Origin: Haladaptatus salinisoli
GTDB taxonomy: Archaea; Halobacteriota; Halobacteria; Halobacteriales; Haladaptataceae
NCBI RefSeq assembly: GCF_020614375.1
Contig: NZ_CP085327.1
Span: 2,096,823 to 2,160,822, forward strand
Direction of reading: 5' to 3'
Length of the DNA stretch: 64,000 nucleotides
A program made the position numbers and the translations under genes. Under the pieces are notes generated by a model. The model saw only the letters and a list, made by a program, of their open reading frames with translations. It was not told the DNA's origin and searched no databases. This document shows positions 52,638-64,000 of this stretch, one piece after another; the first letter of the stretch is position 1, and each line of letters opens with the position of its first letter.

Positions 52638-54377
52638 TCAGAACCGCCGTCGCAGCGCCGCGACGGTCTTCTCGCCCACGCCCTCGATGCCCCGAAGCTC
52701 CGCGTCCGACGCGCTTCGAATCCCGTCGAGGCTGCCGAACCTGCGGAGCAGCGACCGCCGGGTCTTCGGCCCGACGCCGGGCACGTCGTCCAGTTCCGTC
52801 GAAACGTCGTCCCGAAGCGTCTGGTGGTACTGCACCGCGAACCGGTGGGCCTCGTCGCGCACCCGCTGGAGGACGTGGAGGTGCGGCGCGTCGCGCGGCC
52901 AATCGTAGGTTCCGCTCGGCGTGACGACGATTTCTTCGGCCTTGGCGAGTCCGACGGCGGGTACGTCCCAGCCGACCTCGGCGAGCGCCTCGCGCGCCGC
53001 GTCGAGCTGACCCTTCCCGCCGTCGATGAGGAGCAGGTCGGGGTCAGGGCGGTCGTCGTACCCGTCGACCGCCCGCTTCGCGCGCCACCGCAGCAGGGCG
53101 CGCATGTTGGCGTAGTCGTCGTTTCGCTCGTCCAGCTTCTTCCGGCGGTAGTCGGCCTTCTCGGCCGATCCGCCCGCGAAGACGACGTTGCTGCCGACGA
53201 CCGACGACCCCTGCGCGTGACTCACGTCGAACCCCTCGATGCGCTCGACCGAGGGGAGCGAGAGCGCGTCCGCCAGCGCCCGGAGTTCGTCGGGGTCGGT
53301 CGCCCCGCTCCGGGCGTTCTTCAGCGCGAGGTCGACGAGCGTCGCTTCGCGCCCCGCGCCCGGGACGCGCACCGCGACGCCCTCGGCTTCCAGCCAGTCG
53401 AGCACGTCGTCGTCGTCGGGGCGCTCCGAGAGCAGGAGGGCGTCGGGCATCTCGCGCTCGGCGTAGAACTGCGGCAGGAAGGCTCCGAGCACCGCCGCCA
53501 CGCCGTCGCCATCGTCGTCCGGCACCGAGAGGGTGTGGCGGTCGCGGTCGACGAGTTGCCCGCGCTCGCTGTGCAGGCGCGCGACGGTCGCCCGTTCGCC
53601 CCCGACCGCGGCCCCGAGGACGTCGACGGTTCGCTCGTCGGTCTGGGACGCGATGGCGTCGGCGTCCCCGCCGTGGAACGCCTCGACCGCCTCGAGCCGG
53701 TCGCGGAGGTTGGCCGCGCGCTCGAACTCCTTTTCCTGCGACGCCCGTTCCATCTCCCGGCGGAGCGGCGCGGCCAGAATATCGGTCTCGCCGCCCAGAA
53801 ATCGCTCGACGCTCTCCACGTCGGCGAGGTACGATTCGCGCCCGATTTCGTTCGTGCAGGGCGCGGTGCAGAGGCCGATGTCGTAGTCGAGACACGGGCG
53901 GTCGCGGTTCGCGTACTTGTGGTTCGAACAGCCGCGAACGCCGTACGTCTCCCGGAGCGCTTTGACCACCGTCTCGACGCGCGACTTGTTCGTGAACGGG
54001 CCGAAGACGGTCGCGCCTTTTCGGTCGGGGTCGCGGGTGATCTCGATTCGCGGGAACTCGTGGGCCGTCAACTGCACGAGCGGATACGATTTGTCGTCCT
54101 TCAGCCGGACGTTGTACCGCGGCTGGTAGCGTTTGATGAGGTTCGCCTCCAGCAGGAGCGCCTGCGTCTCCGTGTCGGTGACCGCGAAGTCCAGCGCGTC
54201 CGCTCGATCGACCATCCGCCCGATGCGGTTGCTCCGGGGGTCCGCGTAGGAGCGCACGCGCGCCCGGAGGTCGACCGCCTTGCCGACGTACCGAACGGTG
54301 TCGTCCTCTAAAAACTGGTAGACGCCGGGTTCGCGCGGTAGCTCCGACGCGCGTTCCCTGACGGTCGCCGAATCCAT
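52638..54377 (-). CDS. uvrC: UvrABC excision nuclease subunit UvrC
   Basis: 579-residue nuclease that makes both incisions around bulky DNA lesions. The N-terminal GIY-YIG domain (residues 14-90) starts [26 protein letters not shown]; the UVR-like middle helix and the RNase-H-like endonuclease (about 380-520, with [21 protein letters not shown]) follow, and the end has two HhH motifs ([21 protein letters not shown] and [19 protein letters not shown]). Haloarchaea acquired UvrABC from bacteria; uvrA and uvrB are not in this window. Confidence 0.95.
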   Translation of the reverse strand: MDSATVRERASELPREPGVYQFLEDDTVRYVGKAVDLRARVRSYADPRSNRIGRMVDRADALDFAVTDTETQALLLEANLIKRYQPRYNVRLKDDKSYPLVQLTAHEFPRIEITRDPDRKGATVFGPFTNKSRVETVVKALRETYGVRGCSNHKYANRDRPCLDYDIGLCTAPCTNEIGRESYLADVESVERFLGGETDILAAPLRREMERASQEKEFERAANLRDRLEAVEAFHGGDADAIASQTDERTVDVLGAAVGGERATVARLHSERGQLVDRDRHTLSVPDDDGDGVAAVLGAFLPQFYAEREMPDALLLSERPDDDDVLDWLEAEGVAVRVPGAGREATLVDLALKNARSGATDPDELRALADALSLPSVERIEGFDVSHAQGSSVVGSNVVFAGGSAEKADYRRKKLDERNDDYANMRALLRWRAKRAVDGYDDRPDPDLLLIDGGKGQLDAAREALAEVGWDVPAVGLAKAEEIVVTPSGTYDWPRDAPHLHVLQRVRDEAHRFAVQYHQTLRDDVSTELDDVPGVGPKTRRSLLRRFGSLDGIRSASDAELRGIEGVGEKTVAALRRRF

Positions 54378-54386
54378 CGACCGCGC

Positions 54387-54995
54387 TTAGTCGGCGCTCG
54401 GCTTTGAACTTGTCCCTAGCGTCTCCCGAAGCCGGCGGGCGGCGTCCTCGGCTTCCTCGCCGTCGACCGGCACGCGGATGGGGTCGCGCCCGGCGCGCTC
54501 GATGACCAACTCCTCCGACCGACTGGCGAGATAGAGGCCGCAGAGCGCGACGGCGGCGAGCACCAACACCGCGCCGACCAGCAAGAACACGTCGAGGAGC
54601 ACCGAGAACAACCCGACCGTGAGCGTTATCATCTGGTTCACCCCGCCCACGACCTGCCCGCCCGATTCCTGCGCCCCGCCGAGTTGCGCGAGGATACCGC
54701 TGCTGGTTATCAGATAGCCTCCGCCGAGGAGAAGCGCTCCGTAGACGAGGCTCCGGACGCTCCACGAGAGGTAGCCGTGCTGTCCGGCGGGCTGGACGCT
54801 CGCGTCGAGGACGTTCGGCCTGTCTTCGTGGTCGAACCGTCGCCCCCCGCCTTCCGGCATGAACGCGAGCACGCGGTGGCTCGTCACCGCGATCCGCGCC
54901 CCTTCGAGTTCGATTTCCTCTTCTATCTCTTCTCCCGCGAACAGCATGTCCAGCAGGCGGTCGTCCGACGCCTGGGACAGCGGGGACTGTTGCAT
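54387..54995 (-). CDS. membrane protein with N-terminal bPH-like domain
   Basis: 202-residue haloarchaeal protein. Residues 15-65 (FAGEEIEEEIELEGARIAVTSHRVLAFMPEG) look like a bacterial-type PH (bPH) domain; two TM helices follow (about 80-100 and 125-152). The C-terminal part has SEELVIERAGRDPIRVPV, another strand pair in bPH style, ending in an acidic helix. Family unknown; such proteins sense or bind membrane components. Next gene upstream is divergent. Confidence 0.65.
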   Translation of the reverse strand: MQQSPLSQASDDRLLDMLFAGEEIEEEIELEGARIAVTSHRVLAFMPEGGGRRFDHEDRPNVLDASVQPAGQHGYLSWSVRSLVYGALLLGGGYLITSSGILAQLGGAQESGGQVVGGVNQMITLTVGLFSVLLDVFLLVGAVLVLAAVALCGLYLASRSEELVIERAGRDPIRVPVDGEEAEDAARRLRETLGTSSKPSAD

Positions 54996-55082
54996 CGTTT
55001 GTCGGGTCGGCGACTGAGATAAATAAGGTTGCGGCTAACCGTCCTCGCCAGATACAAATCGGCGACGGACGAAGGCACGACC

Positions 55083-55382
55083 ATGGACGATTCGGACGGT
55101 GCGACCGACGGAACCGAGGTGGACGACGGGGACGACGTGCGCGTCTGGTTGGTGGAGCGAACATACTCCGACCGCGACCTGTTGACGCTGGTGTACGCCA
55201 CGTCCAACGGCGGACGGTATCTCCGGAAGGAGCGGGCCGGACGCCTCGGCGGCGAGACGACCGCCGCGATATCCGTCGGAGATGACAGACTGTCGACGGT
55301 GGACGACGAGACGACCCGAAAACGGTACGCCGAGGAAGCCGTACGGATGAAAGAGAAACACGCGCCGGACGACACGGTGTGA
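55083..55382 (+). CDS. small acidic conserved protein
   Basis: 99-residue acidic protein with no recognised domain. An Asp-rich N-terminal leader (MDDSDGATDGTEVDDGDDV) precedes a possible beta-rich core (RVWLVERTYSDRDLLTLVYATSNGGRYLRKER) and a charged helix at the end (KRYAEEAVRMKEKHAP). It has no Cys or membrane part. It sits between the bPH membrane protein and an ABC cassette, 44 nt upstream of the ATPase gene on the same strand, so it might be cotranscribed with the transporter. Confidence 0.7.
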   Translation: MDDSDGATDGTEVDDGDDVRVWLVERTYSDRDLLTLVYATSNGGRYLRKERAGRLGGETTAAISVGDDRLSTVDDETTRKRYAEEAVRMKEKHAPDDTV

Positions 55383-55426
55383 CACGGAACAGTAACGTTT
55401 TACGGCAGTTGGCATAAGCGGAAAGC

Positions 55427-56337
55427 ATGGCCGCCATTCGAATCGACGAAGTGACCAAGCGGTACGACGGCGTCACCGCCGTCGACGACCTCTCGCTCGA
55501 AGTCAGGGAAGGAGAGGTGTTCGGCTTCCTCGGCCCGAACGGCGCGGGGAAGTCCACGACCATCAACCTCGTCCTCGATTTTATCCGCCCGACGAGCGGC
55601 GAGGTGGAAGTTCTCGGCCGCGACGCGCAGGCCGAGAGCGTCGCCGTCCGTAGCCGAACCGGCGTCCTCCCCGAGGGTTTCTCGGTGTACGACCGACTTA
55701 CGGGTCGCCAGCACGTCGAGTTCGCCATCGAATCGAAGGAGGCGGAGGACGACCCCGACGCGCTCCTCGACCGAGTCGGCATCCTCGACGCCGCCGACCG
55801 GAAGGCCGGCGGCTACTCGAAGGGGATGGCCCAGCGACTCGCGCTCGCCATGGCGCTCGTCGGCGAACCGGAGTTGCTCATCCTCGACGAACCCTCGACC
55901 GGTCTCGACCCGAACGGTGCCCGCGAGATGCGCGAAATCGTCCGCGCCGAGCAGGAGCGCGGCGCGACCGTCTTCTTCTCCAGTCACATCCTCGGACAGG
56001 TCGAGGCGGTCTGCGACCGCGTCGGCATCCTCCGCGACGGCGAACTCGTCGCCGAGGATTCCATCGACGGCCTGCGGGAGGCGTCCGGAGCCGAGACCCG
56101 GCTTCGAATCGAGACGACCTCGCTCCCGCCGGGCGCGCTCGACCGAGTCCGCGAAATCGACGGCGTCTCGGGCGTGAACCGGGACGGAGACACGCTGTTC
56201 GTCGCCTGCGAGACGAGCGTCAAGACGACGGTCATCGCCGCGCTGGAGAACGCTGGCGCTAACATCGACGACTTCGAGACCGAGGAGGCGTCGCTGGAGG
56301 ACCTCTTCGTGGCCTACACCGAGCGGGAGGTCACGGC

Positions 56338-56341
<4 letters not shown>
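55427..56341 (+). CDS. ABC transporter ATP-binding protein
   Basis: 304-residue ATPase of the CcmA/NosF exporter type. Walker A GPNGAGKS (36-43), signature YSKGMAQRLALAM, Walker B LLILDEPSTGLDP and H-loop FSSHILG are all intact. The C-terminal ~85 residues (GLREASGAETRLRIETTSLPPGAL...) form the small accessory domain common in this group. It overlaps the permease start by 4 nt (ATGA). With NosY-like permease it may export or translocate a substrate; no nos genes are present. Confidence 0.92.
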
Positions 56342-59621
<3,280 letters not shown>

Positions 59622-59771
59622 CTACAGCAACTCTGCGACGTTCTCGATGACGTTCCGGCAGAACGGACAGCGGTAGTTCGTCGAGAACCCGCTCGACTGG
59701 GCGACGGTCTTGGTTTCCAGTTCGTGAAAGGCGATGTTCCGGCGACAGTCGGGGCAGGGTACTTTCGGCAC
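59622..59771 (-). CDS. small zinc-ribbon protein with two CPxC motifs
   Basis: 49-residue protein starting MPKVPCPDCRRN and carrying a second knuckle YRCPFCRNVIEN, a complete two-knuckle zinc ribbon. The start is a GTG (reverse of CAC at 59769-59771); a CACTTAAATT stretch reads AATTTAAGTG on this strand and lies 25-33 nt upstream, matching a leaderless GTG start. Zinc ribbons this small are common and mostly uncharacterised in haloarchaea. It has no operon partner. Confidence 0.75.
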   Translation of the reverse strand: MPKVPCPDCRRNIAFHELETKTVAQSSGFSTNYRCPFCRNVIENVAELL

Positions 59772-59795
59772 GCGAAACGCTATGCTATCGCAGCC

Positions 59796-59804
59796 ACTTA
59801 AATT
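59796..59804 (-). promoter_or_regulatory. TATA box of the zinc-ribbon gene
   Basis: Read on the minus strand AATTTAAGT lies 25-33 nt before the GTG at 59771, with no Shine-Dalgarno sequence, so the GTG is likely the first codon of a leaderless mRNA. A TTATATAGG at 59821-59829 lies further upstream. Confidence 0.5.
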
Positions 59805-59877
59805 CCGCGGGCCACAACGGTTATATAGGCGAATTCCATCGCGCGTTGTCGTCGCGAGGACAGAAGTGGCGACCGAA

Positions 59878-60972
59878 CTATCCCTCGAACCCGTCCTCGA
59901 ATCGGAACGTCCCGTTCCGCTGGACGACCTCCCCGTCCACTTCGATGAATGAGTTCTCGCTCATGTCGACGATTATGTCCACGTGAACCGCGCTCTCGTT
60001 CTTCTCTACGTCGTCGGGGACGCAGATGTCGTAGGCCATGCCGACCGCGAGGTGGACGGTGTCGCCCATCTTCTCGTCGAACAGCATGTTGTAGCTGAAC
60101 CGGTCGATGTCGCGGTTCATCCCGATGCCGAGTTCGCCGAGGCGGCGCGCACCCTCGTCCGTATCGAGCACGCCCGCGAGCACCTCCTCGTTCTTCTCGG
60201 CGCTGAAATCGACCACGTCGCCGCCCTCGAATTCGAGCCAGACGTTCTCCACGATGTGGCCCTGATGGACGAGCGGTTTGTCGAAGAGCACCTCGCCCTC
60301 GACGGAGTCGGGCACGGGCGCGGTGAACACCTCGCCGCCGGGGAGGTTGTTCTTCCCGTGGTCGTTGATGGTCTTCATGTCCGCGACGGACATGGTGAGG
60401 TCGGTCGTGTCGCCCGAGACGATACGAACCTCGTCGGCGGGGTCCAAAATCTCGACCATCTGCTGTTGGAACTCTCGCTGTTCCTCCCAGTCTTTGTTCA
60501 TCGCGCCGTAGACGAACTCCTCGTAGGAGGACGTGCTCATCTCGGCCAACTGCGCGCTCCCCGGCGACGGGAACTGGGTGAGACACCAGCGACCGGCGAG
60601 GATTTCCTCCTGTATCGGCTGGTACGCCTGGTTGTACGCGGCGTGCGTCTCCGCGTCCACGTCGCTCATGTCGGAGGCGTTCTCGTGCGCGCGGACGTGA
60701 ACGACGGCGTCGGCGGCTTCGAACAGCGCCCGCTCGTGCTCCGGCGTGTCGAGGGCGTCGGGGTCGACCGCGTCGAGAAACGCGGCGCGCTTTCGGTCGC
60801 GTCGCCCGGCGGTGACGAGGGGGAACGCCCCGCGCTCGCCGAGCAGTTCGGACAGCGCGACCGCGAGGTCGTCGGCGACCGACGGGACGCGAAGCACCAC
60901 GTTGTCGCCGGCTTCGATATCGAGCGAATGGTCGACGACGATTTCGGCGTGTTCCCTGATTCGAGAGTCCAT
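59878..60972 (-). CDS. M29-family aminopeptidase
   Basis: 364-residue metallopeptidase like thermophilic AmpS, releasing N-terminal amino acids. Family blocks are visible: NDHGKNNLPGGEVFTAPVPD (metal-ligand Glu in GGEVF), FEGGDVVDFSAEKN, LGELGIGMNRDIDRFSYNMLFDEKMGDTVHLAVG with the His and Glu ligands, and NESAVHVDIIVDM with His and Asp. The N-terminal 110 residues form the Rossmann-like half. Standard length. It is divergent from the threonine aldolase gene by 143 bp. Confidence 0.9.
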   Translation of the reverse strand: MDSRIREHAEIVVDHSLDIEAGDNVVLRVPSVADDLAVALSELLGERGAFPLVTAGRRDRKRAAFLDAVDPDALDTPEHERALFEAADAVVHVRAHENASDMSDVDAETHAAYNQAYQPIQEEILAGRWCLTQFPSPGSAQLAEMSTSSYEEFVYGAMNKDWEEQREFQQQMVEILDPADEVRIVSGDTTDLTMSVADMKTINDHGKNNLPGGEVFTAPVPDSVEGEVLFDKPLVHQGHIVENVWLEFEGGDVVDFSAEKNEEVLAGVLDTDEGARRLGELGIGMNRDIDRFSYNMLFDEKMGDTVHLAVGMAYDICVPDDVEKNESAVHVDIIVDMSENSFIEVDGEVVQRNGTFRFEDGFEG

Positions 60973-61115
60973 AGTGGTGGATTTCGCGGATACCGGATAC
61001 CGCTTTCGATACTTCGTCTCGGCGTTCGACCCCGGCGGGACGGCGACGTCGTTTCGCCGGCTCCTCGCTCGCCGGGAACGTCGGGTATTTGCACCGCGAG
61101 TACCACCGCTAGCAC

Positions 61116-62132
61116 ATGATAGACCTGCGGAGCGACACGGTGACGAAACCGAGCGACGAGATGCGAGCGGCCGCCCGCGACGCCGACGTGGGCGACGACG
61201 TGTACGGCGAAGACCCGACGGTGAACGAACTGGAAGCCCGCGCCGCCGAACTGATGGGGACGGAGGCCGCCCTCTACGTTCCGACCGGCACGATGGGCAA
61301 CCAGATAGCGGCGCGCGTCCACACCGACCGCGGGCAGGAGGTGCTGGTCGAACGCGAGAGCCACGTCTACAAGTGGGAACTCGGCGGCCTCGCGCAGCAC
61401 GCCGCCCTCCAGGTTCGAACCATCGACGGCGGCGACCGCGGGATTCCGACGCCCGAGCAGGTGCGCGACGGCTACGTCGAGGAGGACGCTCACCGACCCG
61501 GAACCGGGCTACTGACGCTCGAAAACACGCACAACAGCAAGGGCGGCGTCGCCATCGCGCCGGAGGAGATAGACGCGGCGGCGGAGGCGGCCCACGACCT
61601 CGGCGTCCCCGTCCACCTCGACGGCGCGCGGGTGTGCAACGCGGCCGTCGCGCGCGACGTGCCGCCCGCCCGGTTCGCGGAGAACGTCGACTCCGTGATG
61701 TTCTGCCTCTCGAAGGGCCTCGGCGCGCCCGTCGGTTCGATGCTCGCCGGAAACGAAGATTTCATCGCGCGCGCACGTCGTACGCGAAAGCTGCTCGGCG
61801 GCGGGATGCGCCAGGCCGGCGTCATCGCCGGGCCGGGCCTACTCGCGCTCGACAACGTCTCCCGCCTCGCCGACGACCACGAGAACGCCCGCGTCCTCGC
61901 CGAGGGCGTGGCCGACGCCGACGGTCTCTCGGTCCAGCCGCCGGAGACGAACATCGTCCTCGTGAACACCGAGGGAACGGGACTCACCGCCGACGAGTTC
62001 CTCGCCGCGTGCGAAGAGCGGGACGTGCTCGGCACGCAGTTCGACACGCACGTCGTCCGATTCTGTACGCACTGGGACGTGAATCGGGAGGACGTAGAAA
62101 CCGCGGCGGAAGCGATTCGAAGCGCGGTTTAA
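61116..62132 (+). CDS. ltaE: low-specificity L-threonine aldolase
   Basis: 338-residue PLP enzyme cleaving threonine or allo-threonine to glycine and acetaldehyde. It begins [20 protein letters not shown], with the [11 protein letters not shown] phosphate site, [13 protein letters not shown] (Asp to PLP nitrogen) and PLP lysine K200 in [13 protein letters not shown]. Length and order are standard. The stop overlaps by 3 nt the stop of a small gene on the opposite strand. Confidence 0.93.
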   Translation: MIDLRSDTVTKPSDEMRAAARDADVGDDVYGEDPTVNELEARAAELMGTEAALYVPTGTMGNQIAARVHTDRGQEVLVERESHVYKWELGGLAQHAALQVRTIDGGDRGIPTPEQVRDGYVEEDAHRPGTGLLTLENTHNSKGGVAIAPEEIDAAAEAAHDLGVPVHLDGARVCNAAVARDVPPARFAENVDSVMFCLSKGLGAPVGSMLAGNEDFIARARRTRKLLGGGMRQAGVIAGPGLLALDNVSRLADDHENARVLAEGVADADGLSVQPPETNIVLVNTEGTGLTADEFLAACEERDVLGTQFDTHVVRFCTHWDVNREDVETAAEAIRSAV

Positions 62133-62281
62133 CGCTGCCCTTTCCGCATTCCTTCCTGAAATCCGGTGAGCGTGCGGCGGATGAACAGGTAGATGAAGAA
62201 GACGAACGCGAGTATGGCGACGAGAAGTCCGACGAACACGGGGTCGCCGAACGCATCTCCGAGCAGTCCGAGTGGTTCCAT
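62129..62281 (-). CDS. tiny single-helix membrane protein
   Basis: 50-residue protein: [20 protein letters not shown], one or two hydrophobic stretches (about 14-34, [19 protein letters not shown]), then a basic [16 protein letters not shown] tail, suggesting one TM helix with the C terminus inside. It resembles other haloarchaeal micro-membrane proteins. The start ATG is at 62281 and the stop is inside the end of ltaE. Function unknown. Confidence 0.65.
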   Translation of the reverse strand: MEPLGLLGDAFGDPVFVGLLVAILAFVFFIYLFIRRTLTGFQEGMRKGQR

Positions 62282-62366
62282 AGCAGTGTCTATCAGTTCA
62301 CGAACCAAATTCGTTTCGCCGCGCTAGTGACAAAGTTGATTGATGAGTAGTCGTATACGCTCAGGT

Positions 62367-63014
62367 ATGGCAGATCTCTTGCCCTCCAGTTCGGACGTAG
62401 AAGCCCCGACGGGCGGAAGTCCGCGGGTTCTCGGCGTCGACAGCGACGACGCCGACGACCTGCTCGGGGCGCTCTCGTCCGGGACGGCGCGGAGCCTCCT
62501 CTCCGCGCTCCACGACCAACCCGCGACGGCGTCCGAACTCAGCGATAGAGTCGATACATCGCTCCAGAACGCCCAGTACCACCTCGGCAAGCTCGAGGAC
62601 GCGGAACTCATCTCGCCCGTCGACACCATCTACTCCGAGAAAGGACGCGAGATGAAGGTGTACGCGCCCACCGACGGCCCGCTCATCCTCTTCGCGGGCC
62701 GCGAAGACCAGACGACGGGGCTCAAAGACGCCCTCTCGCGCCTGCTCGGCGTGGCCGTGTTGCTCGGCGTCACGAGCGCCGCCATCCAGTACGCCGTCAC
62801 GGAAGGGCTGTTCGGACTCGGGGGAGAAACCGCCGGCGGGAACGCCGATACGAGCGGACAGGTGGGGACGTTTTCGATGCAGTCCGCGGAGGCGACCCGG
62901 ACCGCGGCGGACGCCGCGGCGACCGCGATTCCGCCGGGAGCGCTCTTTTTCGCCGGCGGTGCACTCGTTCTCGCCCTCGGTGCCGCGTGGTGGTTTCTCC
63001 TGAACGACCGATAA
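62367..63014 (+). CDS. winged-helix regulator with C-terminal membrane helices
   Basis: 215-residue transmembrane transcription regulator. Residues about 30-105 are a winged helix: VDSDDADDLLGALSSGTARSLLSALHDQPATASELSDRVDTSLQNAQYHLGKLEDAELISPV. Two hydrophobic helices follow (about 128-148 and 188-210) with a Ser/Thr/Ala-rich linker. Such one-component membrane regulators are common in haloarchaea; the signal is unknown. The start at MADLLPSS is chosen as the typical family start; an in-frame ATG eight codons upstream is possible. Confidence 0.85.
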   Translation: MADLLPSSSDVEAPTGGSPRVLGVDSDDADDLLGALSSGTARSLLSALHDQPATASELSDRVDTSLQNAQYHLGKLEDAELISPVDTIYSEKGREMKVYAPTDGPLILFAGREDQTTGLKDALSRLLGVAVLLGVTSAAIQYAVTEGLFGLGGETAGGNADTSGQVGTFSMQSAEATRTAADAAATAIPPGALFFAGGALVLALGAAWWFLLNDR

Positions 63015-63057
63015 CTAAAATGCGTTTTTGTGCTTACCAAGAGTACTTCATGTCTGC

Positions 63058-63075
63058 CCACCTACCGTAAGGTGG
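63058..63075 (+). repeat. 6-bp hairpin downstream of the membrane regulator
   Basis: CCACCT-ACCGTA-AGGTGG is a perfect 6-bp stem with a 6-nt loop, 44 nt beyond the regulator stop and 34 nt past the stop of the convergent phosphoesterase gene. Possible transcription-end element or structured RNA; no poly-T follows directly. Confidence 0.4.
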
Positions 63076-63108
63076 AGCCGCCCTGCTTCGGCCCTCCGCC
63101 CAACGCCA

Positions 63109-63627
63109 TTAGCTTTCCAGCCCTCCGACGTGGAACTCCTCCACGAGTTCCCCGTTCCGCGTGTAAATTCCACCAGCGAAGCCACCGTCCTGCGGCTCCA
63201 GTTCGATGTGCGTCGGCAGATTTCCTCGCGGACGAGCGTAACTTCCCGGATTCAACAGCATCACCTCGCCGGCCCTGCGAGCGAGGTGCCGGTGCGAGTG
63301 ACCGAAGACGACCGCGTCCGCCCCCCGCTCCCGGCCGAACATCTCGAGTCCCGTGCTTCCGCCGTCCCGGCGGTGCGCGAGCGCGAACCGAACCCCGTTC
63401 TCCTCGAACGTGCGCACCTCCGGAAGTCGCTCGCGCACCGCCGGGGTCGCGTTATTTCCGTGAACCGCCAGCAGGCGAGCGCTCTCGGCTTCGAACGCGT
63501 CGAGCACGGCTTCGGTGGTGAAGTCCCCCGCGTGGACGACGAGGTCGGCGTCCCGAACCGCCTCCATCGTCCGTCCCGCGAGTTCGTGGTCGGTCGTGCC
63601 GTGGGTGTCGGAGACGATGGTTATCAC
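63109..63627 (-). CDS. YfcE/MJ0936-type metallophosphoesterase
   Basis: 172-residue calcineurin-like phosphodiesterase. Metal ligands: D7 and H9 (SDTHG), D35 (HAGDF), N59 or N60 (VHGNNA), H in FALAHRRDGG, and the GHSHRH pair; all the core motifs are present. MJ0936 relatives hydrolyse 2',3'-cyclic or simple phosphodiesters in vitro; the true substrate is unknown. The ATG matches the family start MITIVSDTHG. It is divergent from the CDF gene. Confidence 0.9.
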   Translation of the reverse strand: MITIVSDTHGTTDHELAGRTMEAVRDADLVVHAGDFTTEAVLDAFEAESARLLAVHGNNATPAVRERLPEVRTFEENGVRFALAHRRDGGSTGLEMFGRERGADAVVFGHSHRHLARRAGEVMLLNPGSYARPRGNLPTHIELEPQDGGFAGGIYTRNGELVEEFHVGGLES

Positions 63628-63701
63628 GTTTCGCGGTAGACGCCGAGGGCTCTTGGGTGCGTCGTAAGGGCTTTGTCACCGCACGGACGCTAGTCGAACA
63701 A

Positions 63702-64000
63702 TGGCGAGCAGCAAGTCCGTCGTTATCGCCGCCCTCGTCGCCAACGGAGCTATCGCCGTCCTGAAGTTCGTCGGATTCCTCCTCACCGGGAGCGCGGCGA
63801 TGCTCTCGGAGACGTACCACTCCATCTCGGACACCGGGAATCAGGTGTTCCTGCTCATCGGCATCCGGTACGGTCAGCGCGAGGCGACCAGAGGACACCC
63901 CTTCGGCTACGGCAAGGCACAGTTCTTCTACAGCTTTCTCGTCAGCGTCCTCCTCTTCGGCATCGCCGGGTGGGAGAGCGCAAAACACGGGTACAACGCG
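63702..64000 (+). CDS. cation diffusion facilitator transporter (cut at window end)
   Basis: First 99 residues of a CDF-family metal exporter, continuing past the window. It starts ASSKSVVIAALVANGAIAVLKFVGFLLTGSAAMLSETYHSISDTGNQ, with the H-S-x-x-D metal site (YHSISDTGN), then IRYGQREATRGHPFGYGKAQFFYSFLVS, matching the CDF HPFGYG motif before TM3. Likely Zn2+, Mn2+ or Fe2+ efflux. The rest, including the C-terminal cytoplasmic domain, lies outside. The ATG is 74 nt from the divergent phosphoesterase start. Confidence 0.9.

Overview
This window is a chromosomal segment of a halophilic archaeon (class Halobacteria). The evidence is the GC-rich, acidic (Asp/Glu-rich) proteome, archaeal-type information machinery (TBP, PCNA, PriL, Hjc, SRP54/FtsY, L31e, L39e, eIF-6, prefoldin alpha, GuaA split into subunits), TATA boxes about 25-30 nt upstream of start codons with few Shine-Dalgarno sites (mostly leaderless genes), and lineage markers such as twin-fused TatC, the halophilic 2Fe-2S ferredoxin insertion and a bacterial-type NAD-dependent DNA ligase. 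I cannot assign a genus. Genes are densely packed on both strands, and many neighbours overlap by 1-8 nt.

Layout. 0-5.4 kb: Zn-ribbon HTH regulator, HD hydrolase, DsbA-like oxidoreductase, SufS cysteine desulfurase, small proteins, and a DUF424/TPR pair. 5.5-7.9 kb: two-gene ABC export cassette. 8-12.6 kb: TBP, two membrane proteins, thyA-folA, tRNA-guanine methyltransferase, NTF2-like protein. 12.6-18.5 kb: ftsY-pfdA-(gap)-eif6-rpl31e-rpl39e, ThpR, a J-domain/ferredoxin fusion and srp54. 18.6-23.1 kb: split MgtE transporter pair, UPF0201/UPF0200 pair, tRNA-Arg(TCT) whose 3' end is duplicated 112 bp downstream, and a MutS-family ATPase. 23.1-28.5 kb: Cys-rich small gene with no intact start, conserved hypothetical, LarE-like sulfur transferase and the divergent Tat translocase genes tatC (single) and tatC (fused double).

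28.5-38.6 kb: RHH regulator overlapping a YhhQ-type transporter, RlmE, small Zn finger, PCNA, PriL, SWIM protein, a frameshifted HTH regulator, Hjc, FNT-type channel and AhcY. 38.7-48.5 kb: secreted glycoprotein-like protein, MTA/SAH deaminase, HisG, cupin, MBL hydrolase, EamA transporter, GNAT, and the pyrG-guaAb-small protein operon. 48.5-64 kb: alpha/beta hydrolase divergent from PspA, ThrS, UvrC, second ABC cassette, LigA, small zinc ribbon, M29 aminopeptidase, threonine aldolase, HTH membrane regulator, metallophosphoesterase and a CDF transporter cut by the window end.

Most of the window is housekeeping. No CRISPR array, insertion sequence, rRNA or replication origin was seen. The most unusual items are the tRNA-Arg att-like repeat pair, the disrupted Cys-rich secreted peptide gene, the frameshifted regulator, the J-domain ferredoxin, the split MgtE, a compact shared TATA element between pspA and a hydrolase, and the absence of ribosomal protein LX where I would expect it between eif6 and pfdA. 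I see no clear undescribed defence or biosynthetic system.
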